DNA from: Mycobacterium vicinigordonae
GTDB taxonomy: Bacteria > Actinomycetota > Actinomycetes > Mycobacteriales > Mycobacteriaceae
DNA: 64,000 nucleotides
Reading direction: 5' to 3'
NCBI RefSeq assembly: GCF_013466425.1
Contig: NZ_CP059165.1
Coordinates: 3,720,001-3,784,000, forward strand
Shown: piece after piece, positions 43,513-55,008 of the stretch
How positions within the stretch are numbered: position 1 is the stretch's first letter
How the letters are laid out: every line of letters begins with the position of its first letter
Made by a program: the position numbers and the translations under genes
Notes under the pieces: generated by a model
Databases searched by the model: none
The model's input: the letters and a program-made list of their open reading frames with translations, nothing else
Told to the model about the DNA's origin: nothing

Positions 43513-44663
43513 GGCCGTGCCTTCCCCCTCGCGTGGTCCACTCGTTGCAGTGCCCGCAGCCGCACCGGGGTGCTGCGCGGATTGTGTTCCATTTCGGTCG
43601 CGTCGGGCCGTTCTGCGCCGTGCGTCAACGATCGGAACCGCGGTTCGTGGCCGGGAAGCTCGACGGGGAGTCCCGGAGGTGTGCGGGAGGCGGTCGCGTC
43701 GGCGAACGTGCGCTTGACGATCCGGTCCTCCAGCGATTGGTAGGCCAGCACGACGATGCGTCCGTCCACCCTCAGCGCGTCCAGCGCCGCCGGAACCGCA
43801 CTGCGCAACGAGTCGAGCTCGTCGTTGACCGCGATGCGCAGCGCCTGGAAGGTGCGCTTGGCCGGGTGACCGCCGGTGCGCCGCGCCGGCGCCGGAATCG
43901 CCTCGTAGAGCAGGGCAACCAGCTCGGCTGTTGTGGTGAACGGGGCGCGGGCGCGTCGACGCACGATTTGCGCGGCGATACGACGGGCGAACCGTTCCTC
44001 GCCGTAGCGATGCAGGATGCGGGCCAGCTCGGCCTCGTCGTACGTGTTGAGGATGTCGGCAGCGGTCAGCGGCGATGTGGGATCCATCCGCATGTCCAGC
44101 GGTGCGTCCTTGGCGTAGGCGAAACCCCGCTCGGCACGGTCGAGTTGCATCGACGAGACGCCCAGGTCGAACAGCACTCCGTCAACCGATTCCGCTGCGC
44201 TGTAACCGGATTCGGCCAGAGCCTCGGAGATGCCGTCGTAGCGGGTGTGCACCAGCGTGATCCGGTCGGCGAATGGGGCCAACCGGCCAGCGGCGATGTC
44301 GAGGGCCGTCGAGTCGCGGTCGAGTCCGATCAGGCGCACGCCCGGCAATTCGGTGAGGAACCGTTCGGCGTGCCCGCCGGCGCCGAGCGTGGCGTCGACC
44401 AGGACAGCGCCGGAACCGTCGGAGTGGTGGCGGGTCAGCGCCGGGGCGAGCAGCTCGAAGCAGCGTTGCGCCAGCACCGGGACATGCCCGAAATCGCTTG
44501 CGCCGGAGGCCGGCTGGTCAACCACAGCGAGTCCTCCCAGGCTGCGTCGGCCTACTTGCAGTGCCGCCCGTGCACCGAGGCCTCTGTCCGAAAGCACGCA
44601 CCTGGCGTTGGGGAAGTACGCCAGGGTCGGTTCGGGCAGAGACCACGGTGCACAGGCATGCAC
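43509..44663 (-). CDS. rsmH: RsmH (MraW), 16S rRNA C1402 N4-methyltransferase
   Basis: SAM-dependent methyltransferase of 384 residues acting on C1402 of 16S r[32 protein letters not shown] (SAM loop), [14 protein letters not shown] and [16 protein letters not shown] are clear family motifs. The frame extends to 44750, but GTG 44663, one base after the mraZ stop, matches the M. tuberculosis N-terminus (APWSLPE...). It overlaps the FtsL-like gene by four bases. Confidence 0.96.
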   Translation of the reverse strand: MHACAPWSLPEPTLAYFPNARCVLSDRGLGARAALQVGRRSLGGLAVVDQPASGASDFGHVPVLAQRCFELLAPALTRHHSDGSGAVLVDATLGAGGHAERFLTELPGVRLIGLDRDSTALDIAAGRLAPFADRITLVHTRYDGISEALAESGYSAAESVDGVLFDLGVSSMQLDRAERGFAYAKDAPLDMRMDPTSPLTAADILNTYDEAELARILHRYGEERFARRIAAQIVRRRARAPFTTTAELVALLYEAIPAPARRTGGHPAKRTFQALRIAVNDELDSLRSAVPAALDALRVDGRIVVLAYQSLEDRIVKRTFADATASRTPPGLPVELPGHEPRFRSLTHGAERPDATEMEHNPRSTPVRLRALQRVDHARGKARP

Positions 44664-44664
44664 C

Positions 44665-45096
44665 TCAGAAGATGTCGCCGAGTGCTTCATCGCTGGCCGC
44701 GGAGAAGTTCTCTTCATGGATTTGCTGATAGTTGTGCCAGGCCTGTGCATCCCAGATCTCGAGATACTCGATTGCCCCGATCACCACACAGTCCTTGGAC
44801 AGTCCGGCGTAACGCCGATGGTCCGCCGACAGCGTGATCCGCCCTTGCCCGTCGGGGTGCTGTTCGTCGGTACCGGCGGCCAGGTTGCGCATGAACGCTC
44901 GAGCTTCCGGGTTGTTGCGCGGCGCCTTGCTCGCCTTGCGGGCCATCTGCTCGAACTCTGCCCGCGGGTAGACGGCAAGGCTGTGATCTTGACTCTTGGT
45001 GACCATCAACCCCCCTGCCAGTGCGTCGCGGAACTTGGCCGGCAGCGTGAGCCGCCCCTTGTCGTCGAGCTTGGGCGTGTAGGTGCCGAGAAACAT
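44665..45096 (-). CDS. mraZ: MraZ, dcw cluster transcription regulator
   Basis: Protein of 143 residues with two AbrB-like domains, starting [24 protein letters not shown] and repeating the fold near residue 80 ([14 protein letters not shown]). MraZ forms ring oligomers and binds TGGG-type repeats upstream of its own gene to control the dcw operon. The frame is open to 45288, but ATG 45096 with GGAGGT upstream is the canonical start. The matching repeats are present 48-83 bases upstream. Confidence 0.97.
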   Translation of the reverse strand: MFLGTYTPKLDDKGRLTLPAKFRDALAGGLMVTKSQDHSLAVYPRAEFEQMARKASKAPRNNPEARAFMRNLAAGTDEQHPDGQGRITLSADHRRYAGLSKDCVVIGAIEYLEIWDAQAWHNYQQIHEENFSAASDEALGDIF

Positions 45097-45438
45097 TGGG
45101 GCACCTCCAACTTGCTTCTCACCCAAACACTTCGGCCACCATACCCCACAACTCCCCACTTCTCCCCATAAATCTCCCCTCCGCGCGTCCCGGAGTGGCA
45201 TTTCACCCACTCGATCCGCGTTCACCGTGAATTCGAGACCGCTAAGCACCCCGGAAATCGGTGCAAATGCCCAGTTCAGAGGCACCAACCCGGTGCCCTG
45301 GGGCAGGGTGGGGCGTGGTGGGGCGAGAAGGGCACAAGTGCGCTACGAACCAGACACGAGACGGATTCGCACGGCCTGTCGGACCGATGCGGCACACCTT
45401 GATCTGGGATCGTGGCTGCCGACCGCGCACCAACAGAA
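45097..45438. other. mraZ upstream region
   Basis: This stretch between mraZ and the next gene's terminator carries the MraZ operator (45144-45179) and must hold the dcw promoter. No gene is seen. Beyond the operator, the 45181-45438 part shows no feature I can name. Confidence 0.6.
45144..45179 (-). promoter_or_regulatory. mraZ: MraZ operator: TGGGG direct repeats at 10-base spacing
   Basis: On the minus strand TGGGG occurs at 45144-45148, 45154-45158 and 45164-45168, exactly 10 bases apart, with a further GGGG at 45176-45179. Phased TGGG-type repeats upstream of mraZ are the known MraZ binding site in other bacteria, so autoregulation is expected. Confidence 0.75.
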
Positions 45439-45483
45439 AAGCGGGGCAGCCGATCGGCTACCCCGTCATCTGTTGCCCCGCTT
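45439..45483 (-). terminator. Inverted repeat AAGCGGGGCA ... TGCCCCGCTT with T-tract
   Basis: A ten-base perfect stem starts two bases after the stop of the DUF3040-type gene. Its 25-base loop contains a nested palindrome, GCCGATCGGC. On the minus strand TTTTCTG follows, so it resembles an intrinsic terminator that insulates the dcw promoter. Confidence 0.6.
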
Positions 45484-45485
45484 GA

Positions 45486-45887
45486 CTACTCGTCGAACCG
45501 GCGGCGGAAACGCTCCTCCATGCGGTTGGTGAACGAGCTGCCCGCGCCCTTGGAACGACGCGGACGTGAAATGGGCGTAACGCCCCCCCGCTCCGGCTTC
45601 CCGGCCAACCGCCGGCCCGTGACGGCGTACACCACACCGCCGAACATGACGACGAATCCCACCACGCTCAGGATCGGGAAGGTTCCGATCATCGTGGCCT
45701 TGAACGCCACCCCGGACACCAGCATCGCCAAACCGACGACGAACAGCGCGGTACCCTGCAGCCGCCGGCGCGCGGTCGGGGCGCGGAAACCACCGCCGCG
45801 AACACTGGATGCGAACTTCGGATCCTCGGCATAGAGAGCGCTCTCGATCTGGTCGAGCATTCGCTGCTCATGATCGGAGAGTGGCAT
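45486..45887 (-). CDS. DUF3040-type membrane protein (Rv2169c-like)
   Basis: Protein of 133 residues starting MPLSDHEQRMLDQIESALYAEDPKFAS, the hallmark of DUF3040 proteins. Two membrane helices follow (about 44-62 and 68-90), then a basic C-terminal tail rich in Arg. Its function is unknown. AAGGAGGG precedes the ATG. It lies upstream of mraZ on the same strand but is insulated by the terminator-like repeat. Confidence 0.87.
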   Translation of the reverse strand: MPLSDHEQRMLDQIESALYAEDPKFASSVRGGGFRAPTARRRLQGTALFVVGLAMLVSGVAFKATMIGTFPILSVVGFVVMFGGVVYAVTGRRLAGKPERGGVTPISRPRRSKGAGSSFTNRMEERFRRRFDE

Positions 45888-46175
45888 TCGTCCCTCCTTG
45901 CCGAAACACTTTTACATAGCAACCGATAGCACACGCACGCCCGTTGCGGGGCAATTAACTCCGATGATACGAGGTCAATCTGCGTGGTACCACTGATTCG
46001 CTGGCGATTCTATCCCCCGACGCCCACTGCCACGACATGGCCCGGCTGGGTCATGTCAACGCAACGAGTCACAATCGACCACTCGCCGACGCCTGAACAC
46101 CGCGTCCGATACTGGAACCACTGAGCGAACCGGTTTACTGCCGATCGACCGACAGACTGAGGAGGGCACCGCGAA

Positions 46176-46778
46176 TTGGCGACATTCCTCATCGATCTGC
46201 CGCCGCAAGCCATGGAACGCCGCCTCGGCGACGCGCTGCGCGTCTACGTCGACGCGATGCGTTATCCCAAGGGAACCGAAAGTCAGCGCGCCGCCATGTG
46301 GCTCGAACACACCCGACGCAGCGGCTGGCAGGCAGCCGCCGCCGTCGAGCTGCCCAACACCGACGCCATCGGTGAACCCTCGGCGGCCGAGCTGAGCAAG
46401 GCGCCGCTGGTCGGTATCGCCTACGGCTACCCCGGGGCGCCCGGCCAGTGGTGGCAACAGCAGGTCATCCTGGGCTTGCAGCACAGCGGTTTCTCACCGC
46501 AGGCGATCGAACGGCTGATGAACAGCTATTTCGAGCTGACCGAGCTGCACATCCATCCGCGCGCCCAGGGCCGCGGCGTCGGCGAGGCGCTGGCCCGCCG
46601 GTTGCTAGCCGGGCGCTGCGAAGCCAACGTCTTGCTGTCCACTCCGGAGACCAACGGGGAGGCCAACCGGGCTTGGCGGTTGTATCGCCGGCTGGGTTTC
46701 ACCGACGTCATCCGCAGCTACCACTTCGTCGGTGATCCACGGGCCTTCGCGATCCTCGGCCGCCCGCTGCCGCTGTAA
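46176..46778 (+). CDS. GNAT-family N-acetyltransferase (Rv2170-like)
   Basis: Protein of 200 residues. The acetyl-CoA loop is visible as LHIHPRAQGRGVGEALARRLL (from about 128) and the C-terminal NRAWRLYRRLGF is typical of GNAT enzymes. The M. tuberculosis homologue Rv2170 has been reported to acetylate proteins and isoniazid; whether this one does is not shown by sequence. TTG 46176 is preceded by GGAGGG at a nine-base spacing. It is divergent from the DUF3040-type gene across 288 bases in which I see no other gene. Confidence 0.87.
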   Translation: MATFLIDLPPQAMERRLGDALRVYVDAMRYPKGTESQRAAMWLEHTRRSGWQAAAAVELPNTDAIGEPSAAELSKAPLVGIAYGYPGAPGQWWQQQVILGLQHSGFSPQAIERLMNSYFELTELHIHPRAQGRGVGEALARRLLAGRCEANVLLSTPETNGEANRAWRLYRRLGFTDVIRSYHFVGDPRAFAILGRPLPL

Positions 46779-46836
46779 CGGCGGTCTAACCGGGCGGCTC
46801 ACCGAACCGGCGCACCGGGTCTGGCACGATGACCTG

Positions 46837-47568
46837 GTGCGCGTCAGCTCTCCCTCGCCATTCACCCGACCCTTGCGGGTGCCCCGAGTGCTTCACGACC
46901 GGCGCCGCGCGGTGGCCATCTTGATGCTGCTGATGCTGGTACCGCTGGCCACCGGGTGCCTGCGGGTCCGCGCCTCGATAACCATCTCACCCGACGACCT
47001 GGTGTCCGGGGAGATCATTGCCGCCGCCAAGCCCAAGAACAATAAGGACACCGGCCCACAGCTGGACACGAACCTGCCGTTCAGCCAAAAGGTCGCCGTG
47101 TCCAACTACGACAGCGACGGCTACGTCGGGTCGCAGGCGGTGTTCTCGGACCTGACCTTCGCCGAGTTGCCACAGCTGGCCCACCTCAACTCCGATGCCG
47201 CCGGCGTGAACCTGTCGCTGCGCCGCAACGGCAACCTGGTGATGCTGGAAGGCCGCGCCGACCTGACCTCACTGACCGACCCCGAGGCCGACGTCCAGTT
47301 GACCGTCGCATTCCCGGGAACCATCACCTCCACCAACGGCGACCGGATCGAGCCCGAGGTGGTGCAGTGGAAGCTCAAGCCGGGAGTGGTGAGCACCATG
47401 ACTGCGACTGCCCGCTACACCGACCCCAACACCCGCTCCTTCACCGGGGCCGGGATCTGGCTGGGCATCGCCTCGTTCGCCGCCGCGGGCGTGGTCGCGC
47501 TGCTGGCCTGGGTCAGCCGGGACCGTTCCCCCCGGTTCAGCACACCGGGCGACCAGTCCTCAAGCTAA
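46837..47568 (+). CDS. lppM: LppM-like lipoprotein
   Basis: Secreted lipoprotein of about 243 residues. A basic N-terminus and hydrophobic stretch (AVAILMLLMLVPLATGC) end in a lipobox, so the mature protein starts at Cys near residue 42. The domain contains DSDGYVGSQAVFSDLTFAELPQ, and a second hydrophobic segment near the C-terminus (IWLGIASFAAAGVVALLAW) acts as a membrane anchor. M. tuberculosis LppM is linked to phagosome maturation control and mannosylated lipids. The frame is open to 46732; GTG 46837 is chosen because it precedes a plausible signal sequence, but a GTG about 17 codons further in is possible. Confidence 0.85.
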   Translation: MRVSSPSPFTRPLRVPRVLHDRRRAVAILMLLMLVPLATGCLRVRASITISPDDLVSGEIIAAAKPKNNKDTGPQLDTNLPFSQKVAVSNYDSDGYVGSQAVFSDLTFAELPQLAHLNSDAAGVNLSLRRNGNLVMLEGRADLTSLTDPEADVQLTVAFPGTITSTNGDRIEPEVVQWKLKPGVVSTMTATARYTDPNTRSFTGAGIWLGIASFAAAGVVALLAWVSRDRSPRFSTPGDQSSS

Positions 47569-47575
47569 CCGTGCG

Positions 47576-48478
47576 TTAATCGCCCGGCGCCCAGTACGCC
47601 AACATCTCGGCGAATGTGTCAAAGGCGGGCCCGGAAACTCCGTACGTCGCCTCAAGATGGATACTCAGCGGAAATCCGAGACCGGCCGGGCCACTCAGCA
47701 CACCATCGATGACCCGCTTGTACAGGTCGATCAGCAGCGTGCGCTTGCGCGCCGGCTCGCTGGCTGCCAGCGTCTGGACGAACTCCTGCTCGCGGGCCAC
47801 CGCCGCGTTGCCGGGGTCCTGGATCAGCCAGTTGATCAGGCCGACGCGTGACTCCACCTTGGGGACGAAGCCGAACGACAGCAGAATCTCGGGCCGATGG
47901 TCCGTCTCTTTGGCAAAATCGGTCAGGAAACCCACGATGGCGTCGGAGTACAGCAGCTGCGTCATGCCGTACGTCGCACCCTGGTTGCACTTGAAATTGA
48001 GCCGGCCGTGTTCGCCCTCGCGGGTGGGGATCACGATCACACCGCGATTGGGCACCGCGTCTCGGTAGATCGACAGCGCGTCGGTGGGGGCCACGCCGGA
48101 GCCTTCGCCGTCGTTCATGGTGCGGGGCACGCCGACGAACACCACGCCCTCCATGCCGGCATCGGTCAGCGCGCGCAGCCGCTCCCCCAGGTCCGACTCG
48201 TCCATGAACGCGGTGACCTGCGTGCATAAGCCGCGCAGGCCGGGAAGCTCCGGCTTGATAATCGACCAGAAGTCCAGCACGTCCAGCTTGGGCTTCATCG
48301 GCACCGGGCGATCGTCGTCCTCGGCGATCATCCCCGGGATCATGACGTGCCGGATACGTCCGTCCAGACCAGACTGCCCCGAATACCGCACCACTTTGCG
48401 CGCGTCTTCCAAGGCCCGCTCGCGGCCGTCTTCGACGTTGGGCGGCACCAACTCCAGCGCGATGGTGTTGAGCGTCAC
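47576..48478 (-). CDS. MetF-like methylenetetrahydrofolate reductase family protein (Rv2172c-like)
   Basis: Protein of 300 residues in the TIM-barrel MTHFR superfamily. It opens TLNTIALELVPPNV and contains CTQVTAFMDE, GVVFVGVPRTM, CNQGATYGMTQLLYSDA and LLSFGFVPKVESRVGLINWL. The cysteine/glutamine-rich segment resembles the ligand site of MetF. It lacks close similarity to canonical MetF and has been proposed as a non-canonical reductase in mycobacteria. The frame runs to 48553; GTG 48478 with GAGGAG just upstream matches the known 301-residue homologue. It is convergent with lppM, with seven bases between. Confidence 0.85.
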   Translation of the reverse strand: MTLNTIALELVPPNVEDGRERALEDARKVVRYSGQSGLDGRIRHVMIPGMIAEDDDRPVPMKPKLDVLDFWSIIKPELPGLRGLCTQVTAFMDESDLGERLRALTDAGMEGVVFVGVPRTMNDGEGSGVAPTDALSIYRDAVPNRGVIVIPTREGEHGRLNFKCNQGATYGMTQLLYSDAIVGFLTDFAKETDHRPEILLSFGFVPKVESRVGLINWLIQDPGNAAVAREQEFVQTLAASEPARKRTLLIDLYKRVIDGVLSGPAGLGFPLSIHLEATYGVSGPAFDTFAEMLAYWAPGD

Positions 48479-48604
48479 ACGGCTCCTCATTCTCGATCGA
48501 TGACTCATACTCGCGCTGCGCCGCGCAAACCGTTCCAGACCCCACGACAGCATAGGGGCGTGCGCTTACCGCTGTTGAGGCACGCCGCCAGCATCGGCGC
48601 GGCA

Positions 48605-48610
48605 TACACT
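48605..48610 (+). promoter_or_regulatory. idsA2: Candidate -10 box (TACACT) for idsA2
   Basis: TACACT fits the TANNNT consensus and lies 22 bases before the GTG at 48632, in the divergent gap between the MetF-like gene and idsA2. No -35 is convincing. Confidence 0.35.
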
Positions 48611-48622
48611 GTCGGGCCATAG

Positions 48623-49750
<1,128 letters not shown>

Positions 49751-49755
49751 TCCGA

Positions 49756-51273
49756 ATGACCATCGCGGCCGCGACCGACGAGCCCCACCGCCTTTCGGAG
49801 TTCCGCAGCTTCGCGACGAGCCCGGAGGCCGGGCCGGCGAGACTGGGCTTCCTGGCCGCGGTGCTGATCACGCTGGGCGGGCTGGGAGCGGGCAGCACCC
49901 GCCAACACGACCCGCTGCTGGAGTCGCTCCACCTGTCCTGGCTGCGCTTCGGGCACGGCCTGGTGCTGTCGTCGGTCCTGCTGTGGGCGGGTGTGGTGTT
50001 GATGCTCGTCGCGTGGTTGCGCCTGGGCCGCCAGGCGCTCGCCGGCGCGGCCACAGAGTTCACGATGCGGGCAACGACCGCGTTCTGGCTGTTGCCATTG
50101 CTGATCTCGGTGCCGGTGTTCAGCCGGGACACCTACTCGTATCTGGCCCAGGGCGCACTTTTGCGCGACGGTCTGGACCCCTATGCGGTGGGCCCGGTCG
50201 GTAATCCGAATTCGCTGCTGGACGACGTGAGCCCGATCTGGTCGATCACCACCGCGCCCTACGGGCCGGCGTTCATCCTGGTCGCCAAGATGGTCACGAT
50301 ACTCGTCGGCAACAACGTGGTGGCCGGGACGATGTTGCTGCGACTGTGCATGCTGCCCGGGTTGGCCCTGCTGATCTGGGCCGCGCCCCGGCTGGCCCAT
50401 CACGTCGGCAGCGACGGCGCCAAGGCCCTGTGGATCTGTGTGCTCAACCCCCTGGTGCTCATCCACCTGATGGGTGGGGTGCACAACGAGATGCTGATGG
50501 TCGGCCTGATGGCCGCCGGTATCGCCCTGACCCTGCAGCGGCGCCACGTTGCTGGCATCACGCTGCTCACGGTGGCGATCGCGGTCAAAGCCACCGCCGG
50601 GCTGGCGTTGCCGTTCCTGTGCTGGGTGTGGATGCGGCATCTGCGCGAAGACCGGGGCTGGCGGGCATGCAAGGCATTCGGCGTTGCCGCGCTGGCTTCG
50701 CTGCTGATCTGTGTTGTGGTGTTCGGGGCGCTGTCCGCGATGGCCGGGGTAGGTCTGGGGTGGATGACGGCGCTGGCCGGGTCGGTGAAGATCATCAACT
50801 GGCTGACGGTTCCGACCGCGGCGGCGAACGTGATCCACGCCTTCAGCAGCAGTTTCTTCCCGGTGCAGTTCTACGCTGTGCTGCGCATCGCCCGGCTTGT
50901 CGGCATCGTCGTCATCGCGGTCTCGCTACCCATCTTGTGGTGGCGGTTCCGGCGTGACGACCGCGCCGCGCTCACCGGGATCTTCGGCGTGATGCTGATC
51001 GTGGTGCTGTTCGTGCCGGCCGCACTGCCCTGGTACTACTCCTGGCCGCTGGCGGTGCTCGCCCCGCTGGCGCAGTCGCGCCGGGCGATGGCGGCCATCG
51101 CGGGCTTTTCGACGTGGGTGATGGTGATATTCAAGCCCGACGGGTCGCACGGCATGTATTCCTGGCTGCATGTCGGGCTGGCGACAGCGTTCGCGCTGGC
51201 GGCCTGGTATTGGCTGTACCGCGAGCCGCAGTCTGCCGAGGATCCGGAGCCGGCTGAGGTCAGTACGCCATAG
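49756..51273 (+). CDS. mptA: MptA, alpha-(1->6)-mannopyranosyltransferase
   Basis: GT-C family membrane mannosyltransferase of 505 residues that elongates the mannan core of lipomannan and lipoarabinomannan with polyprenyl-phosphomannose as donor. It has around twelve hydrophobic helices and the first periplasmic loop motif SRDTYSYLAQGALLRDGLDPY (about 117), carrying the catalytic Asp typical of this class. It starts five bases after idsA2, so the two are probably co-transcribed. Its 3' end overlaps the convergent downstream gene by 14 bases. Confidence 0.95.
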   Translation: MTIAAATDEPHRLSEFRSFATSPEAGPARLGFLAAVLITLGGLGAGSTRQHDPLLESLHLSWLRFGHGLVLSSVLLWAGVVLMLVAWLRLGRQALAGAATEFTMRATTAFWLLPLLISVPVFSRDTYSYLAQGALLRDGLDPYAVGPVGNPNSLLDDVSPIWSITTAPYGPAFILVAKMVTILVGNNVVAGTMLLRLCMLPGLALLIWAAPRLAHHVGSDGAKALWICVLNPLVLIHLMGGVHNEMLMVGLMAAGIALTLQRRHVAGITLLTVAIAVKATAGLALPFLCWVWMRHLREDRGWRACKAFGVAALASLLICVVVFGALSAMAGVGLGWMTALAGSVKIINWLTVPTAAANVIHAFSSSFFPVQFYAVLRIARLVGIVVIAVSLPILWWRFRRDDRAALTGIFGVMLIVVLFVPAALPWYYSWPLAVLAPLAQSRRAMAAIAGFSTWVMVIFKPDGSHGMYSWLHVGLATAFALAAWYWLYREPQSAEDPEPAEVSTP

Positions 51274-51664
51274 CCTGGGCGCGCCGCACCACTTCGCGGG
51301 CCTGATGCGCGTGCAGCGCATCCACCGGGCGCGCGTTGTTCAGGGCGTCCCGCGAGCCGTCGCGGGTGACGGTGAGCGATGGGTCCGGGGTGAACAGCCA
51401 GCGCACGATCTCGGTGTCGCGGTAGCCGCCGTCGTGCAGGATCGTCAGCAGGCCCGGCAGGCTCTTGACGACCTGGCCGGTGGTAGTGAAGAAGACCTGC
51501 GGCACCACCAGGCTGCCGTCGCGGCGCACCGCCACCAGGTGGCCTTCCCTGAGCTGCTGCTGGACCTTGCTCACTGGGATGCCGAGCAGTTCGGCGACCC
51601 GGGACAGGTCGTAGGTTGGCTCGTCGGGATCCAGGACATCGTCGCCGGCCGGAATGCTGCCCAC
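51260..51664 (-). CDS. Winged-helix DNA-binding protein, PknL substrate type (Rv2175c-like)
   Basis: Protein of 134 residues, small and helical, with a winged-helix DNA-binding core: YDLSRVAELLGIPVSKVQQQL (about 18-38) is the HTH, followed by LVAVRRDGSLVVPQVFF. The C-terminal half (LLTILHDGGYRDTEIVRWLF...) is conserved in actinobacteria. The M. tuberculosis homologue is phosphorylated by the adjacent kinase PknL on an N-terminal threonine; this frame starts at GTG 51664 and lacks that N-terminal extension, or uses a start I cannot see. It is divergent from pknL. Confidence 0.88.
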   Translation of the reverse strand: MGSIPAGDDVLDPDEPTYDLSRVAELLGIPVSKVQQQLREGHLVAVRRDGSLVVPQVFFTTTGQVVKSLPGLLTILHDGGYRDTEIVRWLFTPDPSLTVTRDGSRDALNNARPVDALHAHQAREVVRRAQAMAY

Positions 51665-51743
51665 GAACGTCAGTCTAGAACCTGCCGACCCGGCAAGTGT
51701 GCGCGTTAGACACAGGTTCTGCGACCGGATTCCGCGTCCACCC

Positions 51744-51749
51744 TACGAT
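51744..51749 (+). promoter_or_regulatory. pknL: -10 box (TACGAT) implying leaderless pknL mRNA
   Basis: TACGAT ends eight bases before the GTG at 51757, the normal distance from a -10 box to the transcription start. This predicts a leaderless pknL transcript. Confidence 0.55.
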
Positions 51750-51756
51750 CGGGTGC

Positions 51757-52956
51757 GTGGCTGGACCTGCGGACCCGTTGACCGGAGCGTTGCTCGACGG
51801 CCGCTACCTAGTGCAGGAGACGATCGCCAGCGGTGGGACATCCACGGTGTACCGAGGGGTGGACACCCGTCTGGACCGCCCGGTAGCGCTGAAGGTGATG
51901 GACCCGCGCTACGCCGCTGACCGGCAGTTTTTGACCCGCTTCCAGCTAGAGGCCCGGACCGTGGCGCGGTTGAAGAACCCGGGCCTGGTCGCGGTGTACG
52001 ACCAAGGCCAGGACGGCAGGCATCCGTTTCTGGTGATGGAGCTGATCGAGGGCGGCACCCTGCGCGAGCTACTCAACGAGCGCGGCCCGATGCCGCCGCA
52101 CGCCGTGGTGGCGGTGTTGCGGCCGGTGCTGGGCGGGCTATCGGCGGCGCACCGGGCCGGGCTGGTGCATCGCGACATCAAACCCGAGAACGTCCTGATC
52201 TCTGACGACGGCGAGGTGAAGATCGCCGATTTCGGGTTGGTCCGTGCCGTCGCCGCCGCGGGCATCACCTCCACCAGCGTCATCCTGGGCACCGCGGCAT
52301 ACCTGTCGCCGGAGCAGGTGCGCGACGGCAACGCTGGCCCCCGCAGCGACGTCTACTCGGTGGGGATCCTGACCTACGAGCTGCTGACCGGGCGCACTCC
52401 GTTCGCCGGCGACACCGCGCTGTCGGTTGCCTACCAGCGGCTGGAACAAGACGTACCGTCGCCCAGCACCGTGATCGACGGGGTGCCGACGCAGTTCGAC
52501 GATTTCGTGGCGTGCGCGACTGCCCGCGACCCCGCCCAGCGCTATGCCGACTCGATCGAGATGGCCGCCGACGTGGACGCGATCGCCGAGGAGCTGGGGC
52601 TACCGGACTTCCAGGTGCCCGCGCCACGCAACTCCGCCCAACACCGTTCCGCCGCACTGCATCACAGCCGTATGGCGCAGCGCGCGACGGCGGCGCCCCC
52701 GGTGCACCACTCGACGCGTCAGTTGCCCCGGGAATCCGGCGCCGAACCCGAAGCGGCACCTGCCGCCGCTGCGGAGATCGACGAATACCCGGCCGACTCA
52801 ACGCAGTTCGCCGGCATCCCAATCGATGAGTTCACCTATGCCCGACAACACAACCGCCGCATGGTGCTGGTCTGGCTGGCTGTGGTGATCACGCTCACCG
52901 GCCTGGTTGCCAGCGCCTGCTGGCGGCTCGGAATCCACCTCGCTAGCCTGCTTTGA
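51757..52956 (+). CDS. pknL: PknL, serine/threonine protein kinase
   Basis: Membrane-anchored kinase of 399 residues, the same length as M. tuberculosis PknL. It has the glycine loop IASGGTSTVYRG, catalytic Lys in VALKVMD, HRDIKPENV, DFGLVRA, the activation loop ITSTSVILGTAAYLSPEQ (phospho-Thr candidates) and a C-terminal membrane helix (LVWLAVVITLTGLVASACW, about 370-390) with almost no extracellular domain. It is predicted to phosphorylate the adjacent DNA-binding protein. The frame is open to 51697; GTG 51757 is preferred by homologue length and the upstream -10 box. Confidence 0.95.
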   Translation: MAGPADPLTGALLDGRYLVQETIASGGTSTVYRGVDTRLDRPVALKVMDPRYAADRQFLTRFQLEARTVARLKNPGLVAVYDQGQDGRHPFLVMELIEGGTLRELLNERGPMPPHAVVAVLRPVLGGLSAAHRAGLVHRDIKPENVLISDDGEVKIADFGLVRAVAAAGITSTSVILGTAAYLSPEQVRDGNAGPRSDVYSVGILTYELLTGRTPFAGDTALSVAYQRLEQDVPSPSTVIDGVPTQFDDFVACATARDPAQRYADSIEMAADVDAIAEELGLPDFQVPAPRNSAQHRSAALHHSRMAQRATAAPPVHHSTRQLPRESGAEPEAAPAAAAEIDEYPADSTQFAGIPIDEFTYARQHNRRMVLVWLAVVITLTGLVASACWRLGIHLASLL

Positions 52957-52991
52957 CCCGCCGCGGCAGCTCTAGGGCCGAGCGCAACCCC

Positions 52992-53026
52992 AACCGCGAA
53001 GCAGCGTGGAATTTCGCAACGCGGTT
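52992..53026. terminator. Possible bidirectional terminator between pknL and aroG
   Basis: AACCGCG (52992-52998) pairs with CGCGGTT (53020-53026) across a 21-base loop in the convergent gap. No long T-tract is present. Confidence 0.35.
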
Positions 53027-53046
53027 ACCCTCGCCAGCCCGCTAGG

Positions 53047-54471
<1,425 letters not shown>

Positions 54472-54963
54472 TCAGGAGGAACGCCGCTCCGCGGTGATTA
54501 TCTGGAAGCGGCGCAAGTGATCCCGCGCGTCGACCAGCGCGTCGTGCGCATCGCGCGACCGTGGGGGCAGTCGCGGGCTGCCCCGGTCCTCCCAGAGTTG
54601 CCGAAGCTCCCGGGTGAATCGGGGGATGGCGCGGGGCAACGCGGGCATCGCGCCCCACAGCTGACACAGCGCCACGTGGTCGTAGGCGGCTATCCAGGCC
54701 CACAGCTCGATGGGGTCCGAGCCGTCGACCCGAAAGAAGTCTTCCAGGTCGGCGCGGATCCGGCTGCGGGATCGCCACAGCGTCGAGGCCGGCGGCGGCA
54801 GCTTGGGCAACACGTTGGCCCGTACCCAGTTGCCGGCCCGCTCGGGATCGAATTCGGTGGACACTGCGTAGTATTCGCGGCCGTCCTCGGCGGCTACGCC
54901 AATGGAGATCAGCTCGATGGTGCGGCCGTCCTCGATGAACTCGGTGTCGTAGAAATACCGCAC
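54472..54963 (-). CDS. RNase AS-type 3'-5' exoribonuclease (Rv2179c-like)
   Basis: DEDDh exonuclease of 163 residues. The acidic motif Asp6-x-Glu8 lies in RYFYDTEFIEDG; further motif residues are in WAWIAAYDHVALCQLWG and DAHDALVDARDHL (the DEDDh histidine and last Asp). M. tuberculosis Rv2179c is a polyadenylate-specific RNase. Its start is GTG 54963. It lies 36 bases upstream of aroG on the same strand. Confidence 0.9.
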   Translation of the reverse strand: MRYFYDTEFIEDGRTIELISIGVAAEDGREYYAVSTEFDPERAGNWVRANVLPKLPPPASTLWRSRSRIRADLEDFFRVDGSDPIELWAWIAAYDHVALCQLWGAMPALPRAIPRFTRELRQLWEDRGSPRLPPRSRDAHDALVDARDHLRRFQIITAERRSS

Positions 54964-55008
54964 GTCGCAGCTTATCGAGTTCTCGAAAGCCGCGGGTCTC
55001 GGGGCTGC

